DNA of 64,000 nt. Origin: Blasia pusilla. Taxonomy: Eukaryota > Marchantiophyta > Marchantiopsida > Blasiales. Position numbers and translations under genes: made by a program. A model generated the notes under the pieces. It did no database searches. It saw only the letters and a program-made list of their open reading frames with translations, and was not told the origin of the DNA. The stretch is from NCBI GenBank assembly GCA_050084515.1, contig CM114272.1, positions 51,460,001-51,524,000 of the forward strand. The letters run 5' to 3'. This document shows positions 40,901 through 54,200 of the stretch, in pieces (positions within the stretch are counted from its first letter, which is position 1; each line of letters begins with the position of its first letter).

Positions 40901-43900
40901 GACAAACCATTGTATACATTTACGGGAGAATTATGACTGCAAACCGGACTTTAGAAGTTCAAGTCTAGGAGAAGAAGCAGTAGAAAATGAGGAGGCATAA
41001 CTTTACATCCATCATGTATAGCTTATATCAAAGCCTTATTCTATCATAAATTTTGTTTGCTTCCTCCAGCGTATGGTGATCAGTGCCTTAGGTAGCAAAA
41101 GATGCCCGACAGTATTCACATACTCCTTTCGCCTTACTAGAGGTACTTGAAACCTACCAACAAGTTCACCATTGACGAATATGTGTAGGGCATCCCTCAC
41201 TGCCTCTAGCGTAAGGTGTGCTTGTCCAGTTCCGATGCTTAATAATCCTGCATCTCCCTGAGATACCTGAAATCTGTACCGGCACCCATATCATTTACAT
41301 TGTAAGTCAACCATATGGCTTCCAGGGCCAGTAAGTGCAAGGTTGAATGAGCGGACTAAGAAGAATATTCGCAGACACTATACCTGGTGGTGTACCACAT
41401 GTAGTCTGTCAAATCCTTCGTCGTGTTTAACTGCTCTAGTAGAAATTGGGCTGTAATGGCCTCTCCATTTCGTATACCTACAGGTTCGTACTGTAATTCC
41501 CACTCTAGCCCATTGATGGCAATATCACTTGATTCATCGTATTGACCGTCGTTCCCAGAGACTAAGTGTGAAGGCTCCGAGTTTCTCAGTTGCTGAGGGT
41601 GGCGTTTCATACTCATCACAGATCTTTGAGTACTAATCTGAGGACAAATGACATCCATTGTCAACTTGACAGACCACGAAAGCACCAAGAAAGAATAAAG
41701 GAACCGTGCACTGGCAATCTAGCAGCCAACGAACCAACTCTCCAATTTACTCTCAAGTAATCTATTTGCAGAGTTGAATTTTTCAGGTGTTCAAAGATCC
41801 CACCGGCAGAGATCGATAGAACTATGGTCAGGAGGATAAGGCACCTGAGCAGTATTAAATGCGACATTCTCACAGTCCGCAAGAATACTGACTGACCAAG
41901 CGGGAAGTTCATAGTGTCTTCCCCTAAACTCCACAATCGCACTTGATTTGCTATCGATATTTGCCAAAAAGGCAGCACAAGTGGTCTCAACTGTCAGATC
42001 CCCAATGTCTGAAGTCTCTCCAGGAGAACTTGAATACACATGAGCCTGCAAATCAGATCATATCTAGATCAGGCCTGAGGCAAGCAAGGTACGATTTTGG
42101 TCCACTGCCGCTTTGCATCACCCATCAATTGTTCTCAACTATTATGGCATGACATGAACTATTGCCTGTGCTCACAAAAATCATGTTACAAGTACAAAAT
42201 TTCAAGTCTGCCTTTCTGGTCGCCAATTCTACCCTTATTGTTGCAGCAACCTTCTAGCGGGCAATTTTGCTCCAAAAGTTGCCAAGGACAACACAAATTC
42301 TCTCTGAATAATCCCTGGCAGTCAGTCGTGAATCTTCTCAAGTTTAAAAGGTTTTTCCCAACCATCCACACAAGGGATGGGATCTGTCGAGAAGATCTTG
42401 GTAGTTGGTTCATGCTAGGTGTAGGCAGAAGTCAGATGAGAATCAGTAAAAGGCTGACAACTTTCTCAAAGTGAGAACCTCTTGGTTTGGGCCAAGCCAG
42501 ATGTATTCAGGCTCGCCATCAACAGCCATCAGGGCTGATTCACAAAGCATCAGGACTGCATGTAGCTCCTTCAGATGCCCCCACTTTGGTTGCCTCACTA
42601 GTCCTGCGTATGGCCCATGAGAGAATTCAGGTAATTAGATAACTAAAATGCACCACCATTCAAAGAATCATTTCACTGGTGTTCAATCCCAAGTCAAGGG
42701 AAGGCCAACTATAGACGGATCAAATCAGGAGACTACTCACTCAACAATAACTTCTACAAATCAAATTGGCCAGTGGAAACGAAAATTCAGTGAGATACAT
42801 GTGGCTTTCCTCAAAGTAGAATAGTCAAACACATCTCGATGCACTTTGATGGGAACATCTCAGGTGTCAGTGATACTTGCCAAATTCGTCAAGAGGAGCA
42901 TCATAGTCATAACTCGTAGTGAGAAATGGTCCACCAGCAGTCCTCCCAAAGTTTGTGCCTCCGAAATACTGGATATATGGTTCAATCCATGGCAGTCATG
43001 CATTTATTGTCAGTTTCACATCCCCAGCTCTGTTTAGATTCTCTTCATGGGCTTCCAATTTTGAGCTTGTCCGCAACAGTTCTTGAAACGAAGTGGTAAC
43101 AAGCTAAAAGCTCACCATGTAGTAGTTTTGGAAACTGCCTCCACGTTGGTAGAACCGTGCTACTGCAAAAGCATTGTCTTCAACAGGCCTATGCCGCACA
43201 GTCGATCCCCACGTATTGAACCTAATCACAGACAGAAAACTATTGTAGACAACTCCAGATCATGGTAGACTTCGCTTTGCCTTTGAAGATGGCTTTTGTA
43301 TACTCTAATGACACCGACTAGAAGGGCAAAGCTGACACATCCAAACAATGACTGGTTGTCTTTTAAGTGCTTGTCCAGTGTGACAATTTCTAGGGATGGT
43401 CTTTTGTTTCTGAATCCCAGCTCATCCATGTCATTTGGGTCATTGCATGACGTCCAAGAATGAATGAAAAGGCAAGTCAACATGTATCTACAGGTGTATG
43501 ACTCTCTAGGATCATATTTTTGAAGTAGGAGGAAGCTGCAGACACACCACTTGGCAGCAGAAGCAACAGCCGGTTCTGGTGAGTGGGAAGTACCAGCCAT
43601 TCCAATCCTCAGTCCACATGGTCGGCCTTCCAGGGGCATTGGGTTTGAATCCATCACAATAGAAGCCATTGCATGTATCGATCTGAAAAAGCACAAGATT
43701 CATCCACTGTTCACTGATATGCACAATGCAATCCCATTTCCTGTGACTAAAACCCGTATGTCAGATCACTATGGTCATCATTAAAACAAAACAAGAGACG
43801 GTGTCAAAAGTTCAGTCAATTGCTCACAACGTTGGCAGGTGCATCATTCTGTTGGCACATAATCCATGGTACTCTTGTTTGAAGACTTTCTGCAAAATTT

Positions 43901-46900
43901 GCAGCCCATTTCACATACTGCTTCCCTGGCTGCCCATACTCCCACTCAATATTTCCATACTCATTTTCTATCTGCATTTAACAGTCCGGAAAGCAACAGG
44001 TCACTTGAGAGGGCACTTATCTCTCTGTCACACCAACTTATTCACCAGAGATTCAACCAATACTGGTCTACCATCAGGACTCTAGTGTAGAATATTTAGC
44101 ATTCTTTGACCAAATGTTTCTCTGAGACTTGATCTATGTGAAGTTCTGGCATCTAAAATCAAACTAGGGCAAGCCAGCACAGCACAGTATGGAAAGGTCT
44201 ATTCGACTGATTATATCGCCATCTCTTCTTCCAGACTGGAAGGCAAGCCGAGTCATAGTCACGTGAACCTCATGCTGTTCCACGACCTCATGTCATTTTG
44301 CCAGCGCACCAGAATAGACCTCCAAATCTAAAATGGCAGAGCGACTGAAGGAGTGATTCACAATTCCCACAACAGTCCCAGAATTCAGAGAAGAGCGGAG
44401 CATCTGAAAGTAAGGATCAATAGATCATTCTCCGTAGCATGTGACCTTGTACTTTGCAACAAACAAAGAGAGTAACCTGTGCTAGTATGATTGGGCCACC
44501 TTGCCAAGCGAAAAGCTCCAATTCTTTCATCAGCTCCACAATTATTTGTACAAACTTCCCCATCTCATCCTGCAACCAGAGACACCAATTCCACCGTCAC
44601 GAACTCCCGGTCTGCAACATTGAGCTTTGAAGTATCTTGCATAAACAGCGAGATGTGATAGCAATTGGACAAGATTTTGTCTGCTAATTTTGTAATCAAG
44701 AAACCTCTGCACTTCAATAATCTCTGTACCTTAAATTGCTGATTGTCTGTGCGAAACTCAATTCCAGGCACATCACGCAGCCATGTAGGGAAACCCCTAG
44801 ATATCATGCAAAAAAATGGAAAAACAAATCAAAACAAGACTTCAATGTGGTAAACACAGTCCTACTCGGTCGCTAGTAATATAAGTATCTGCTTTTGTAT
44901 TTCCTACATCATATTTGAGAAATCACATATGCTGCGGTCAGAAACGATGGCTAGATATGCGAAAATCACCCGAAATTCCACTCTGCACATACGTAGGGCC
45001 CAATGCGCAGATTGAGATAAAGCCCAGCTTCCCCCACCAGCTTTACAAACTTGGGAAGATCGTACCTTCCGTCAAAGTTGTACTGCGCAGCACAGATTCC
45101 AGTTTATGTAATGAATACAACTATCTCTGGATTTACGCACTTCAGATTACGTTGAGTCATAACCTTCATAACCGAGACAAGTTCTTCAATCCTTCATCTT
45201 ACTTACATCCAACTTGCCGCAAGAGAAGAAATGTCTGCGTTCTATTCTCCGTTCTAAAGCTGAATATTGCAAGGCCGTACAACAACGTTCTTCCCCGCTA
45301 GGAGTACAGATTGTAATTACAAAGAAATATCGTCTGCAATAGCATGTCATAGACCCCGATCTTCACAAACATTACCGCTCCGAATACAGAGACTGCACGA
45401 ATTACTCGAATGGTTTAGCGACACTCTTTTGACCCTCTGAAGGACCTGCATTTGAAAAGGTACTGCTCGTAGCAATCATCGCGTTCGTCTACACTCCGAT
45501 GTCTACACAGTATACTTTCCCTTTCAGTTTATGAAAACTTTTCTCGTTCAGATCCTAAATCTTATGGACAAATCTCTGAATGTGGTCCGTGCCTGACGTT
45601 GTTGAGTATACATGGGACCTGGGCGTTAGAATCTAGTTCGGTTGATCTTGTGGCATTCATGTGAACCTACCTAGTCCACTTGATCTTCCAAGGTTCCTGA
45701 TGAGCGTCCCATCTAGTGTAGATGTAGGAGTCGAGCAGTTCTTCTGACAGGTCTTTGCCAATGACTGTTAGTTGACGCATGGAATTCAGACATCTTCAAG
45801 TCTGGTCTAAAGATATCGTCACTGAATAATCGATGGACCAACCCAGACGACGTGAAGGCTTTAAGATAAAAATTACTAACCTCGCCCTTTTGAGGTTCAT
45901 GACCACTCCAGAAAACATAAGTCTGAATGACATTCGCTCCTCCTTCCTTCGCCTTGGCTATCAAGTGCGGCCACATCTGTCGTTATAACAGCAACACATC
46001 AGCAGAGGAATTCAGATGGCTCAAAAGAAAAGAAAAGGAATGGGCCGCAGCATCAAAAATATTCTTCTATCGGCACAGGACAATCAGATGGATGCACATA
46101 AATTAAGAACCAAAGGTAACGGCAACCAAAACGAAGTCGTAGTGGTATTAGAAAGATGAAACGGATGTTCTATATCGATCAAGCGTGAAGGCGTCGAGCA
46201 GCATTGGTGTCCTAAATTTAGCTTCTGCAGTGAGTATCCGGGTACCTTGAAAGCTAATTATTGGCAATCAAGCCAACCAGACACAACACTAGTGTACGGC
46301 CACGACAATAAGCAACTCATGAACTCAATAGTCTTGGACGCAGCTCACCCAGAGCTCGAATAAATTTGAACGTGATCATATGGTTATGGAAGTACAACTC
46401 AAGATCCACTCACTTCTCCGGGTGTTTGTAGAAACCAAACAGTATGGGAAAAAATTACTGTTCGCCCTGCTTGTGATAGAAGCGATCAAGAAAAGCAGTT
46501 GAAAGCAAACCATTGTCCACACCAAGATATATGAAGGCTGGTAAAGCATAACCACAGCCTGGTAATTACACGAACTTTCCGGAACTCAATGTTCCAAAGC
46601 TTCAGAAAAAGCTGAAACCTTACTCATCGCCCAACTCCACATAGAGTGATAGTAGAGATCAAGTCGTTGCCAGCTGATCCGAAAGGGATGGAAATGGTTG
46701 CTGCACGCTCGCAATATAATTCAAAAAAGACAGCTGAAGAAAACATCTGCCTACTTCTACTCATTACTATACCAAGCGGAATTAATGGGCTGGTGGGGCA
46801 GGATCATCATCACTTCACGGGCTAAAATTCTGATCCACCTCTTAACCAGAGCCCAAAGAAACATAATCACGACTGATCGACCAATGGTATTAGTGTTCGT

Positions 46901-47600
46901 AAAACATTAGACCAGAATCCATTTCTTCACGAGTATTTTGGATCATTTGCTACATTGATGTGGTCATTTTTATTCCAGATTTTTTAGCAGATAAATGACT
47001 GATAGAAAAAAGTGAATTTTAGAATATATCCTCAGAAATTATCATGCGGATTTTCTTAAACAAGAAAAGAAAAGAAGAGGAAGAAATCAATTCGCTATCA
47101 TAAGCTGAATCTCAATTTCCACCATATTGACAGTTTAAAGAATGTAGATTCAATTCGTCCGCTTCTCCAAAACTCGATTGTTTGGTATCTGAGGAGATCT
47201 CGAACAGAGACGTTAAGCAGCATTTCCCTTCGAAGGCGGCGTAAGCGTCAAAAGTAACATCGATCCTGGAGTAGAAGTTCCCAAGAAAGCCAGCTACCAG
47301 ACGGCAGTCAGTCTAAGAAATTCGACAAGGAAGAAGTATCGGGAACTCGAGGACGAATAAAACATCTACCTCCGGGGAAGCACGAGGGTAGTGAATTCCT
47401 GCAGAAATGAGCAATCGCCGCTGTCCGTCGAGCAGAAGAGCTCGCTGATCGTAAGAAACTGTCACATTCTCTCCCTCCACAGCAACACAGCACAGAAAGA
47501 GAATTGCGATAATTCCTGTAGTCAAATTCCTCCCTCTCTCCGCCATCTCTGGACTCCCTCGCCGCAGCAATCTTCCAAATCCACGCTCCCGATTCTCCAT
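37999..47600 (-). CDS. BGAL: GH35 beta-galactosidase with SUEL lectin domain, 19 exons, 949 aa
   Basis: Exons: 47600-47370, 45976-45881, 45082-44970, 44796-44730, 44569-44477, 43971-43828, 43682-43594, 43221-43116, 42968-42881, 42603-42479, 42045-41845, 41637-41384, 41273-41158, 40702-40605, 40083-39973, 39553-39443, 39088-38880, 38746-38398, 38247-37999. All phases close. A signal peptide (hydrophobic core [12 protein letters not shown]) leads to [15 protein letters not shown]. The GH35 barrel shows [14 protein letters not shown] with acid/base Glu204, [10 protein letters not shown] with nucleophile Glu273, and [14 protein letters not shown]. Jelly-roll beta domains follow ([12 protein letters not shown]). 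Residues about 820-905 form a Cys-rich SUEL-type galactose-binding lectin domain. It is probably secreted to the wall, trimming beta-galactosyl residues from galactan, arabinogalactan or xyloglucan side chains; substrate is not visible. Intron 9 has a GC donor. The in-frame ATG at 47546 (MAERG) would give a more usual signal peptide. Confidence 0.95.
39574..39753. repeat. Tandem duplication in a beta-galactosidase intron
   Basis: A 90-bp unit starting atggatcagtt at 39574 recurs at 39664 with few differences; both contain ctctctgcgttagaatcttc and ctctcgcttgtctccagg. It lies in the intron between exons 15 and 16 and does not touch the splice sites. Confidence 0.9.
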
Positions 47601-49555
47601 ACGCCCCCGCCAGACACAGAAACGTAACTCGTTCCTCCCTCGGAACCCGCGCTTGAACCTCTAGAGTTCAAAACCTCAAGAAACGCAAACGAGACGAGGG
47701 AGGCTACCAGTACGGGTCTTCGACGTGCTCTTGGAGCCTGGGCTGAAGTTTGAAGGCTCGACGCCCCGTCAACCCAGCCACTCATGCAGAGAGAAAAAAA
47801 CGAGGAGAGACTCAAATGCCGGACCCACTGACGGGATGACGGGACGAGGCGGATGTAGAGGCCACGTCAGGTGGATATGCTTTCGCCGGATTTTTTATTT
47901 CTATTTTTATAAATTTCAAATATCAATATAAATTATTATTATTGTGTTATATATATGTATTTATTTTTTATTATTATTATGGGAGAGTGTCTTTTAGATT
48001 TGTAAAAACTTCTAGTTTGACATGTGACAATCGGGAAAAAAAAATGTTTCTCCTTATTCGGATAATAATTTTTTTGTTTTATGCGGAAAAAAAATAAAAT
48101 TTTATGTCGACAAGTCCTTTCATTCCCGTGCTGCCCACTAGGAGGTCTATATTAATGTTTAGGGTGTTTATGTCGAATGGGGACATCCTAAATGTTCACC
48201 ACGTGTCTCACGGATGACATAACATCTATGTCTATCATATAAAATAAATTTTTTTAAATGTCTTTAGAAATCGGGCATTTAAAGTTACAATGATCATACA
48301 TCGTATGGTCCTTCACGAGTTTTAATTAATAAATGAAAAAAATTTAGGACTTCTATACTTTCAAATGTCAAATTTAAATTAAGATTAGTGTCACCCCTTG
48401 ATAACATAAGTAACTTGTGTGTAGCCTCTTCGACGGGTGGAGAAGAGAGTAATTAACACATACGTGCATGGGACACGTGAATGGTCTAGATGGCCCAGAA
48501 AAAAAAGACAAGCAATTGTAGAGGCCGTAAATATGAGTTAATAGTGTAATAAATGTACTAGTAGATAAGATATTAGTGGGTATTCTTGTCATAAGAGTAA
48601 TTTGAATTGTTCGTTTTATCTCATTTGATTTTTACCATCTTAAACTTGATTTGAGATTATCTAAAGACACATGTCAAGATTAGATTTACTAAAACCATGA
48701 ATGTGTTTGAAATTCAATAGTGGGAAGTAATTAGTTCAAAATCTCCAATATGTTCAAGATTTTTTGATTAATATTTTCAAATGTTGTTATGTCATAATTT
48801 TAATTAGATGCTTTTTAGATGTGGTGGATTAGATGAATGGTAATTAAAGAGATAATGAAAATATTCCCAAATTTAAAGTACATCTATGATGATGGAAATT
48901 TGAATGAGAAATATTTCTGGTTTGATATTATGGCACGCCCAAAAAATGAAAAATTGGGAATGCAAAGCCCATACAAAGTGTGGACATAATGGATTTGAAC
49001 ATGTGAGAAGCCGAAGTAAATATTTGTGACCATGAAAATATCATATGAAATCCCCTTATTTGAAAAAAAAATTTGATTTTATCCTTCACTTTGAAAAAAA
49101 AATCTTATAGTAGCAACTCTGAAATATTTATAGTAACTAATTTTAAATTTGATCACACAAGCTACTTTTGAAAATGGCAACAAGAAATCCATGAAACATT
49201 TTATATTCTTTGCCACTAACACACATAATTCCTACAATAACGTCACATAATCCACATTCTCAAGATTATAAAACATTTTACATTTCCTAATTTTGACATA
49301 TAAACTAGCATGATTTCCTAATTTTTAATTAACAAAAAATTCCACCTTCTAAACCCGCACTAGTTACTACCCAACTTTCACGTTTTTTAAGCCCAAAAAT
49401 AAACACAAATAAATCATTGGAAATTATTCCATGCATCCACACTAGATTATCTATCCTTATATGCGTACCTTTTTTGCTATGTTATCTCTATGTATAGCAA
49501 CAACCACAATTTCCGTTTGCCATAGTTTCCAATAAGATACCTCCGTAAGTACCTA
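47601..49555. other. Beta-galactosidase upstream region and AT-rich DNA
   Basis: The first 250 bases are probably promoter and leader. From about 47890 the sequence becomes very AT-rich and noncoding. At 47960-48045 tattattatgggagagtgtc and gacatgtgacaatcggg resemble the start of the repeat unit near 4895-4975, marking another degenerate copy of that family. Confidence 0.55.
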
Positions 49556-49762
49556 CTAGAGGGTTGCTCGTGCTATGCACCGGTGATCTTCAACTTTTTA
49601 AAAAGTCTCCGCTCCTCCTTTCCCTTCTTCATTTAATTGTCTCTTCTTGATTGAACTTGTTTTCCTAAAGCGACAAGTGTCAACATCATAAGAACCCTTA
49701 GAGGACACGTGCCAATACATGAGGAGGGTTTCCTCAAACCCCATCCTTTTTACTTATATAGA
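49556..49762 (-). mobile_element. Complete 207-bp non-autonomous Helitron
   Basis: On the minus strand it begins TCTATATAAGTAAAAAGGAT, with A as the preceding base, and ends caaccctCTAG followed by T. This is the Helitron pattern: 5' TC, 3' CTRR, insertion between A and T, no target duplication. A hairpin-forming string, ccggtgcatagcacgagc, sits just inside the 3' end. It has no coding capacity and would need a Rep/helicase from elsewhere. Confidence 0.85.
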
Positions 49763-50375
49763 TTTGGGATTTAAAAACAAAGGTGTGACCCAAAAATAGT
49801 GGAGAGCTTCCATCTAATTGTGCATTTTTCAGTAAAAGATCACACGTTTGATCTTCATGGGGAGGGTGCCTCGTTGTCATTAGGCCATATGTTAGTAGCC
49901 CTACTAATCCACACTCGTTATTATTGCACATACCCCTACGTCTCCAGAAAAATGCAAAACCCGAAAGAAAGAAGATATGAGAGCCTGTAAAACTACTAGA
50001 AGGGGTTTCATTCATATTATCAGGGATGACTTCTTAATTTGCAAACATCTCTATGCTTGACTTACTATAATGTAACCGTAAGAAAAGGGTCTTAGGTTGA
50101 AGTGAAGCTTTTCTTAAAAAGGAAGATTCCTTTGAAAGTAATAGATTCACCCTTTGCTAAGATTAGAGTAGATTCTATATGGAGACGTACATAGTCCCCT
50201 AGCATCCACACAAATTTCTATTAACATTAGAATTTCGTTATCAACACATATGGAATGTTCTCTCACCACTCCATTTTCTTTTTTCTATCCATACACCGTT
50301 CTTACCTTTTACCTTTTGCCCGTTTCATTTTTTTTCCATCGAACCAAGTTTGAAAAACCCAAAACGAGAGTCGCA
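49763..50375. other. Intergenic, between two Helitrons
   Basis: No gene is recognised. Frames open for 60-90 codons show no domain. It is part of the divergent spacer between the beta-galactosidase and CYP37 genes. Confidence 0.5.
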
Positions 50376-50549
50376 TCTATATAATTAAAAGAGGATGGGA
50401 TTAGAGAAACCCTCTTCCGGCGCTCACGAGTCTTTTCAACCCTTCTTTGATGTTGACTTATTTCAAATTTAAAAGAACAACTAAATTAACAAAGCCAAAG
50501 ATTTAACGGTTGCCTAGAAATCTTTCTCCTCGCCCGGGCATCACACTAA
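50376..50549 (+). mobile_element. 174-bp non-autonomous Helitron
   Basis: It begins TCTATATAATTAAAAGAGGA after A at 50375 and ends ...cacactaa before T at 50550, so the 3' CTAA fits CTRR. The string gcccgggcatcacac near the end corresponds to the 3' hairpin of related copies, with a shortened right arm. No coding capacity. Confidence 0.7.
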
Positions 50550-51291
50550 TACCGGTTAACATCTCACCGGTCCAAGTACCTACCGGCCGAAACTATCAAA
50601 CTGCAATGGAAAGAGAACACCCAAAGTAATTACACGTGTCTTGTTTTCTTACTTTCCGAAAAAAAGATGGGCACCTTAAAACGTTAAATAAAATCCACTA
50701 CTCCCCCTCCGGTCACGCAGTCCCCAGGAGTCTGCGATGAACGAGCGACGCTTGTCTCGGTGGCCGGGCGGACTTAGTTCCATCGATCGATCGATCGTGT
50801 GACACATAGAGCATACCTTATCCAGGCAAGCATCACCTCATCTAATTGCTGGCCCGGATCGTGGGGACTTCCCGGACATTCTCTTCGGAACAAACCATAG
50901 CCCTTCTCCTCTCCAGCTCAGTTCCTTCGGAACGAACCATCCTGCAGTGCCCCCCCGTCCCTGCAGTGCCTGGGCCCCGGAGACAGGGTCGTGGCGGGTT
51001 GGATCTCCAATCGGAGGGTGGCGAGTCGGCTGAGCAGGACCTGTGACACGCCGCTGGGACCAAAACTGTTTTGAAGTTCATACATCGGCCTGTGATTGTG
51101 TCGCGGTGTCCGATTTGGGCGGGATTTGAGTAATTTCAACCCTTGCGCCGTTGGATGATAGCAAACTGTGGGGTGGGTGGAGGGAAGTGGTGGCTCGCGG
51201 GCTTTATGAGAAGGGGAGAGTGGTGAAGAGCTGGATTGTCACGGCGTGGGTTCTGGGAATTGGGGTCCAGAGAGGGCGGGTAATAGTGGTG
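50550..51291. other. Probable promoter and leader of the CYP37 gene
   Basis: No other gene is recognised. The region becomes GC-richer towards the start codon. The frame of CYP37 exon 1 stays open upstream to about 51151 but has no ATG before 51292. ATCG repeats (tcgatcgatcgatcg) occur at about 50783-50797. Confidence 0.5.
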
Positions 51292-54200
51292 ATGGCGATG
51301 ATTGTGTCGGCCGCAGCTGTTGTGCCGGTTAGCGCTCGTCTCAGGCCCAGTTATGTCTGTAATGGTGGAGTAGTCGGAAATTTCCCTTCATCTGCGGGCG
51401 CATTCAGCTTCAGGGGTGGTCGACGAGCTTCTGCCATTCACGCTCAAGTAGATTTGGATGGAGACAGTTCGCATGTTGGAACAGCGACTCATGATTCGGA
51501 GCGGAGAAGCGCAGCTGATTTCTGTGGACTCGCTTCTCAGGTCTCCCCTTCTCTGTTTCTCGTGCGTTTTCAGCTGCTTTTGGATCAATTCTGCTCTTCA
51601 GTCTCCCTTTCTTCAAGAGCAACATAAGACCCCATTTTCACTCCCTTCTGATTCCACCAATGGCGAGGTTTTGAACCGTACATTGCTCCCCCACATTCAG
51701 GGATCATTACTGCATTTGAATTTGGAGGGTTGTCATCCTCTGGACTATGCAACTTCTGCCAACGTCGTCCCTCCTTTCCTTCAGCAGATATTTTTTTTTG
51801 AGTTCCAAGTTCGTCTACAGTCTTTCCATATCATGTCACCGCAAAACGTCCTTCCCTTCCGCTCCGATCGCATTTAATTGTGGCCTGTTCAATTCAAGCT
51901 TTGCCCGCCTCTACTTTTATTGTGCAAAGATAGTGCAATGGGAGCTACAAGACACCTCTCCAGCTCAGTTGTCGGCATTCGAAATCAGTCTTCCCTTGAC
52001 GTTTCATTCTTTTGGAAACTCTTTTCTTTTTTTTGTGGATTGTCGTTGGGATTGTCGGACAGCGGTACCTTTTGCGAATTCATAACGGGAAGGATTTTTA
52101 CGTCAGCGTCTAATAAATGACAGCAGAAGAGATTGATGAGCCCTGAACGCAATGCAGCTGTGCTGGTGCAGGGATCTGAAGAGTCAGTGTCCTCTTCTAC
52201 AACAGCATCTGTACGTCCCTGGAGCATGGGTATGATTGGATCACTTGTAGGCGTGGCTCTTACACTGGCACAAGCACTGGGACCATCACTTGAAAGCTTC
52301 CCTGGAAGCTTGGGCGTGCAACCAGCAGAGGCTGTGCTATACTCACCAGACACTAAAGTTCCTCGATCGGCGGAAGTAGCTCTGAGAAGAGCAATCCCTG
52401 CCGTCAATGTTGCAGTGAAAAAAATGCAGGTTTGAGATGAATCAAGTCCTACAAGTTGTGCTTCGCCAAGATGTTGGCTTTTCAGACGAGGTGTACCCTT
52501 TCAGTCATATAAGTAGGGCAAGTCTCGATCGTGTGTGCTAGCTGTGTTCCTCCATACTATGGCTTAATTGTGTTGAGATTGAAGCACTCAGATTGGCAGT
52601 GTCACTCCAAAATCGAATCTTCAAGTGTGGTGCATGAAAAAATGGGAATCCCGCCAGGTTGGCGCTTGGTGTGTCCCGCTTGACAGATATCTTAGCTGCC
52701 ATGAATGTATGTTGAGAAATTTATTGTGTGCTTGATAGTAGGATTCGCTGGAGGATATTTTCTACTTATTACGGATTCCTCAGCGCAAACCCTATGGCAC
52801 AATGGAGAGCGACGTCAAGAAGGCACTTCAGGTAAACATGTGCATCGGTTTAGGTGCAGGCGTTAGTATGATGTCAGATGATGCTTCCCAACTAGTGAAC
52901 AACCACGAGGAAAAAAAAACTGGGCCACTGGTATTTGGAAACGGTTGCCTATCTAGACAAGCAGTGAAATGATTGTGGTTTCTGTCTGCAGCTGGCAAAG
53001 GATGACAGGGAAGCTATTTTAGCTGCTGTGCCAGCTGATGTAAAAGATCAGGGTGTGGCTCTTTACGAGGACTTGATTGGATCGGTAAGACCCACCTCTC
53101 CTTCCTCAGTAGCCACTCATCAGCTTGGGCCTAGCAGGCATGAGTGAGTCTAGTCGTGTTGAACATCATCACTAGCAAATAACACAAGTTTATGGGCCAA
53201 AGCTAGTGAAAAGATATTTGTCAAACTGATTCGAAGTTTGTGAAGGGCCCTTCATGTATGGAGGATTTAGAGATTGGTGGTACATTGGGATCTTAAACAA
53301 CTAAGGAGGTTTTAATGACAGGCTGGTTTAGAGAAGTTGCTGGACGCCATTGCGCAAAAGGATGCTGACAAGGTATCTATACGACTGGCCAATGCTCTTG
53401 ATAAAATTTCTCAGCTGGAAATACTACAGGTGTGATTCCCATAAACCCCACATCGATTGTTGTTTAGTGCTTGGCTTATGTTGGGCTAACTTCCTCTCCT
53501 TCCTCAGTAGAACAACAGCCTTTGCTTACCTATTTAGTGCTTGGCTTATGTTGGGCTAACTTCCTCTCTTTCCTCAGTAGACAACAACCTTTGCTTACCG
53601 TACCTCACCTTAGAGAAGCTGACCTGCTTGGAATATAATGTTGCTTACAATGAAGGCTGATGAAGGGATCTCTTGATCCTGGTCTGATCTCTGGAGTCCT
53701 GTGCAACCAACGGTCGTACTGGAAGCCTTAGGAGCAAGCACTTTTGACCAGAGCAGCTCTGCTGCAAAGCCGACTATGGCTGTAAGAGCACTCCAAGTAG
53801 CATGATAGCATTATGGGTATGCAGATGCGCTTGTAAGGTTGTGCCAGGCTCATATACAAAGACAGCTTACATTTCTGACTCTACTGAGACCATAGACTTT
53901 ATAGAGATCAGGAAATTCAGGTTTAGAATTTGGGCAACTCAGATTGACACACGTAGCTGTAAGAGCACGTCAATTATTGTGGATCTGTAGATGGGCCTGT
54001 AATGTTGTGCCAAACTCCAGCATGGACAGCCCAAATTTCTGCTGATTTGTTTCGGCCTGGGCACCTATGATTCTGGGGCATATTTAAGGGACTGCCAAAA
54101 TGTAGTGTCTTTTTGGAACTAACATCTTTACTCGTATTTCTGAGGCACCACGTTCTTGGCAGGCACCGGGTCTAGCGTTTCTGGTTCCCTCACCTTATCA

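Noticed and set aside
51151-51291. N-terminal extension of CYP37
   Set aside because: The frame is open, but it begins with TTG and has no ATG before 51292.
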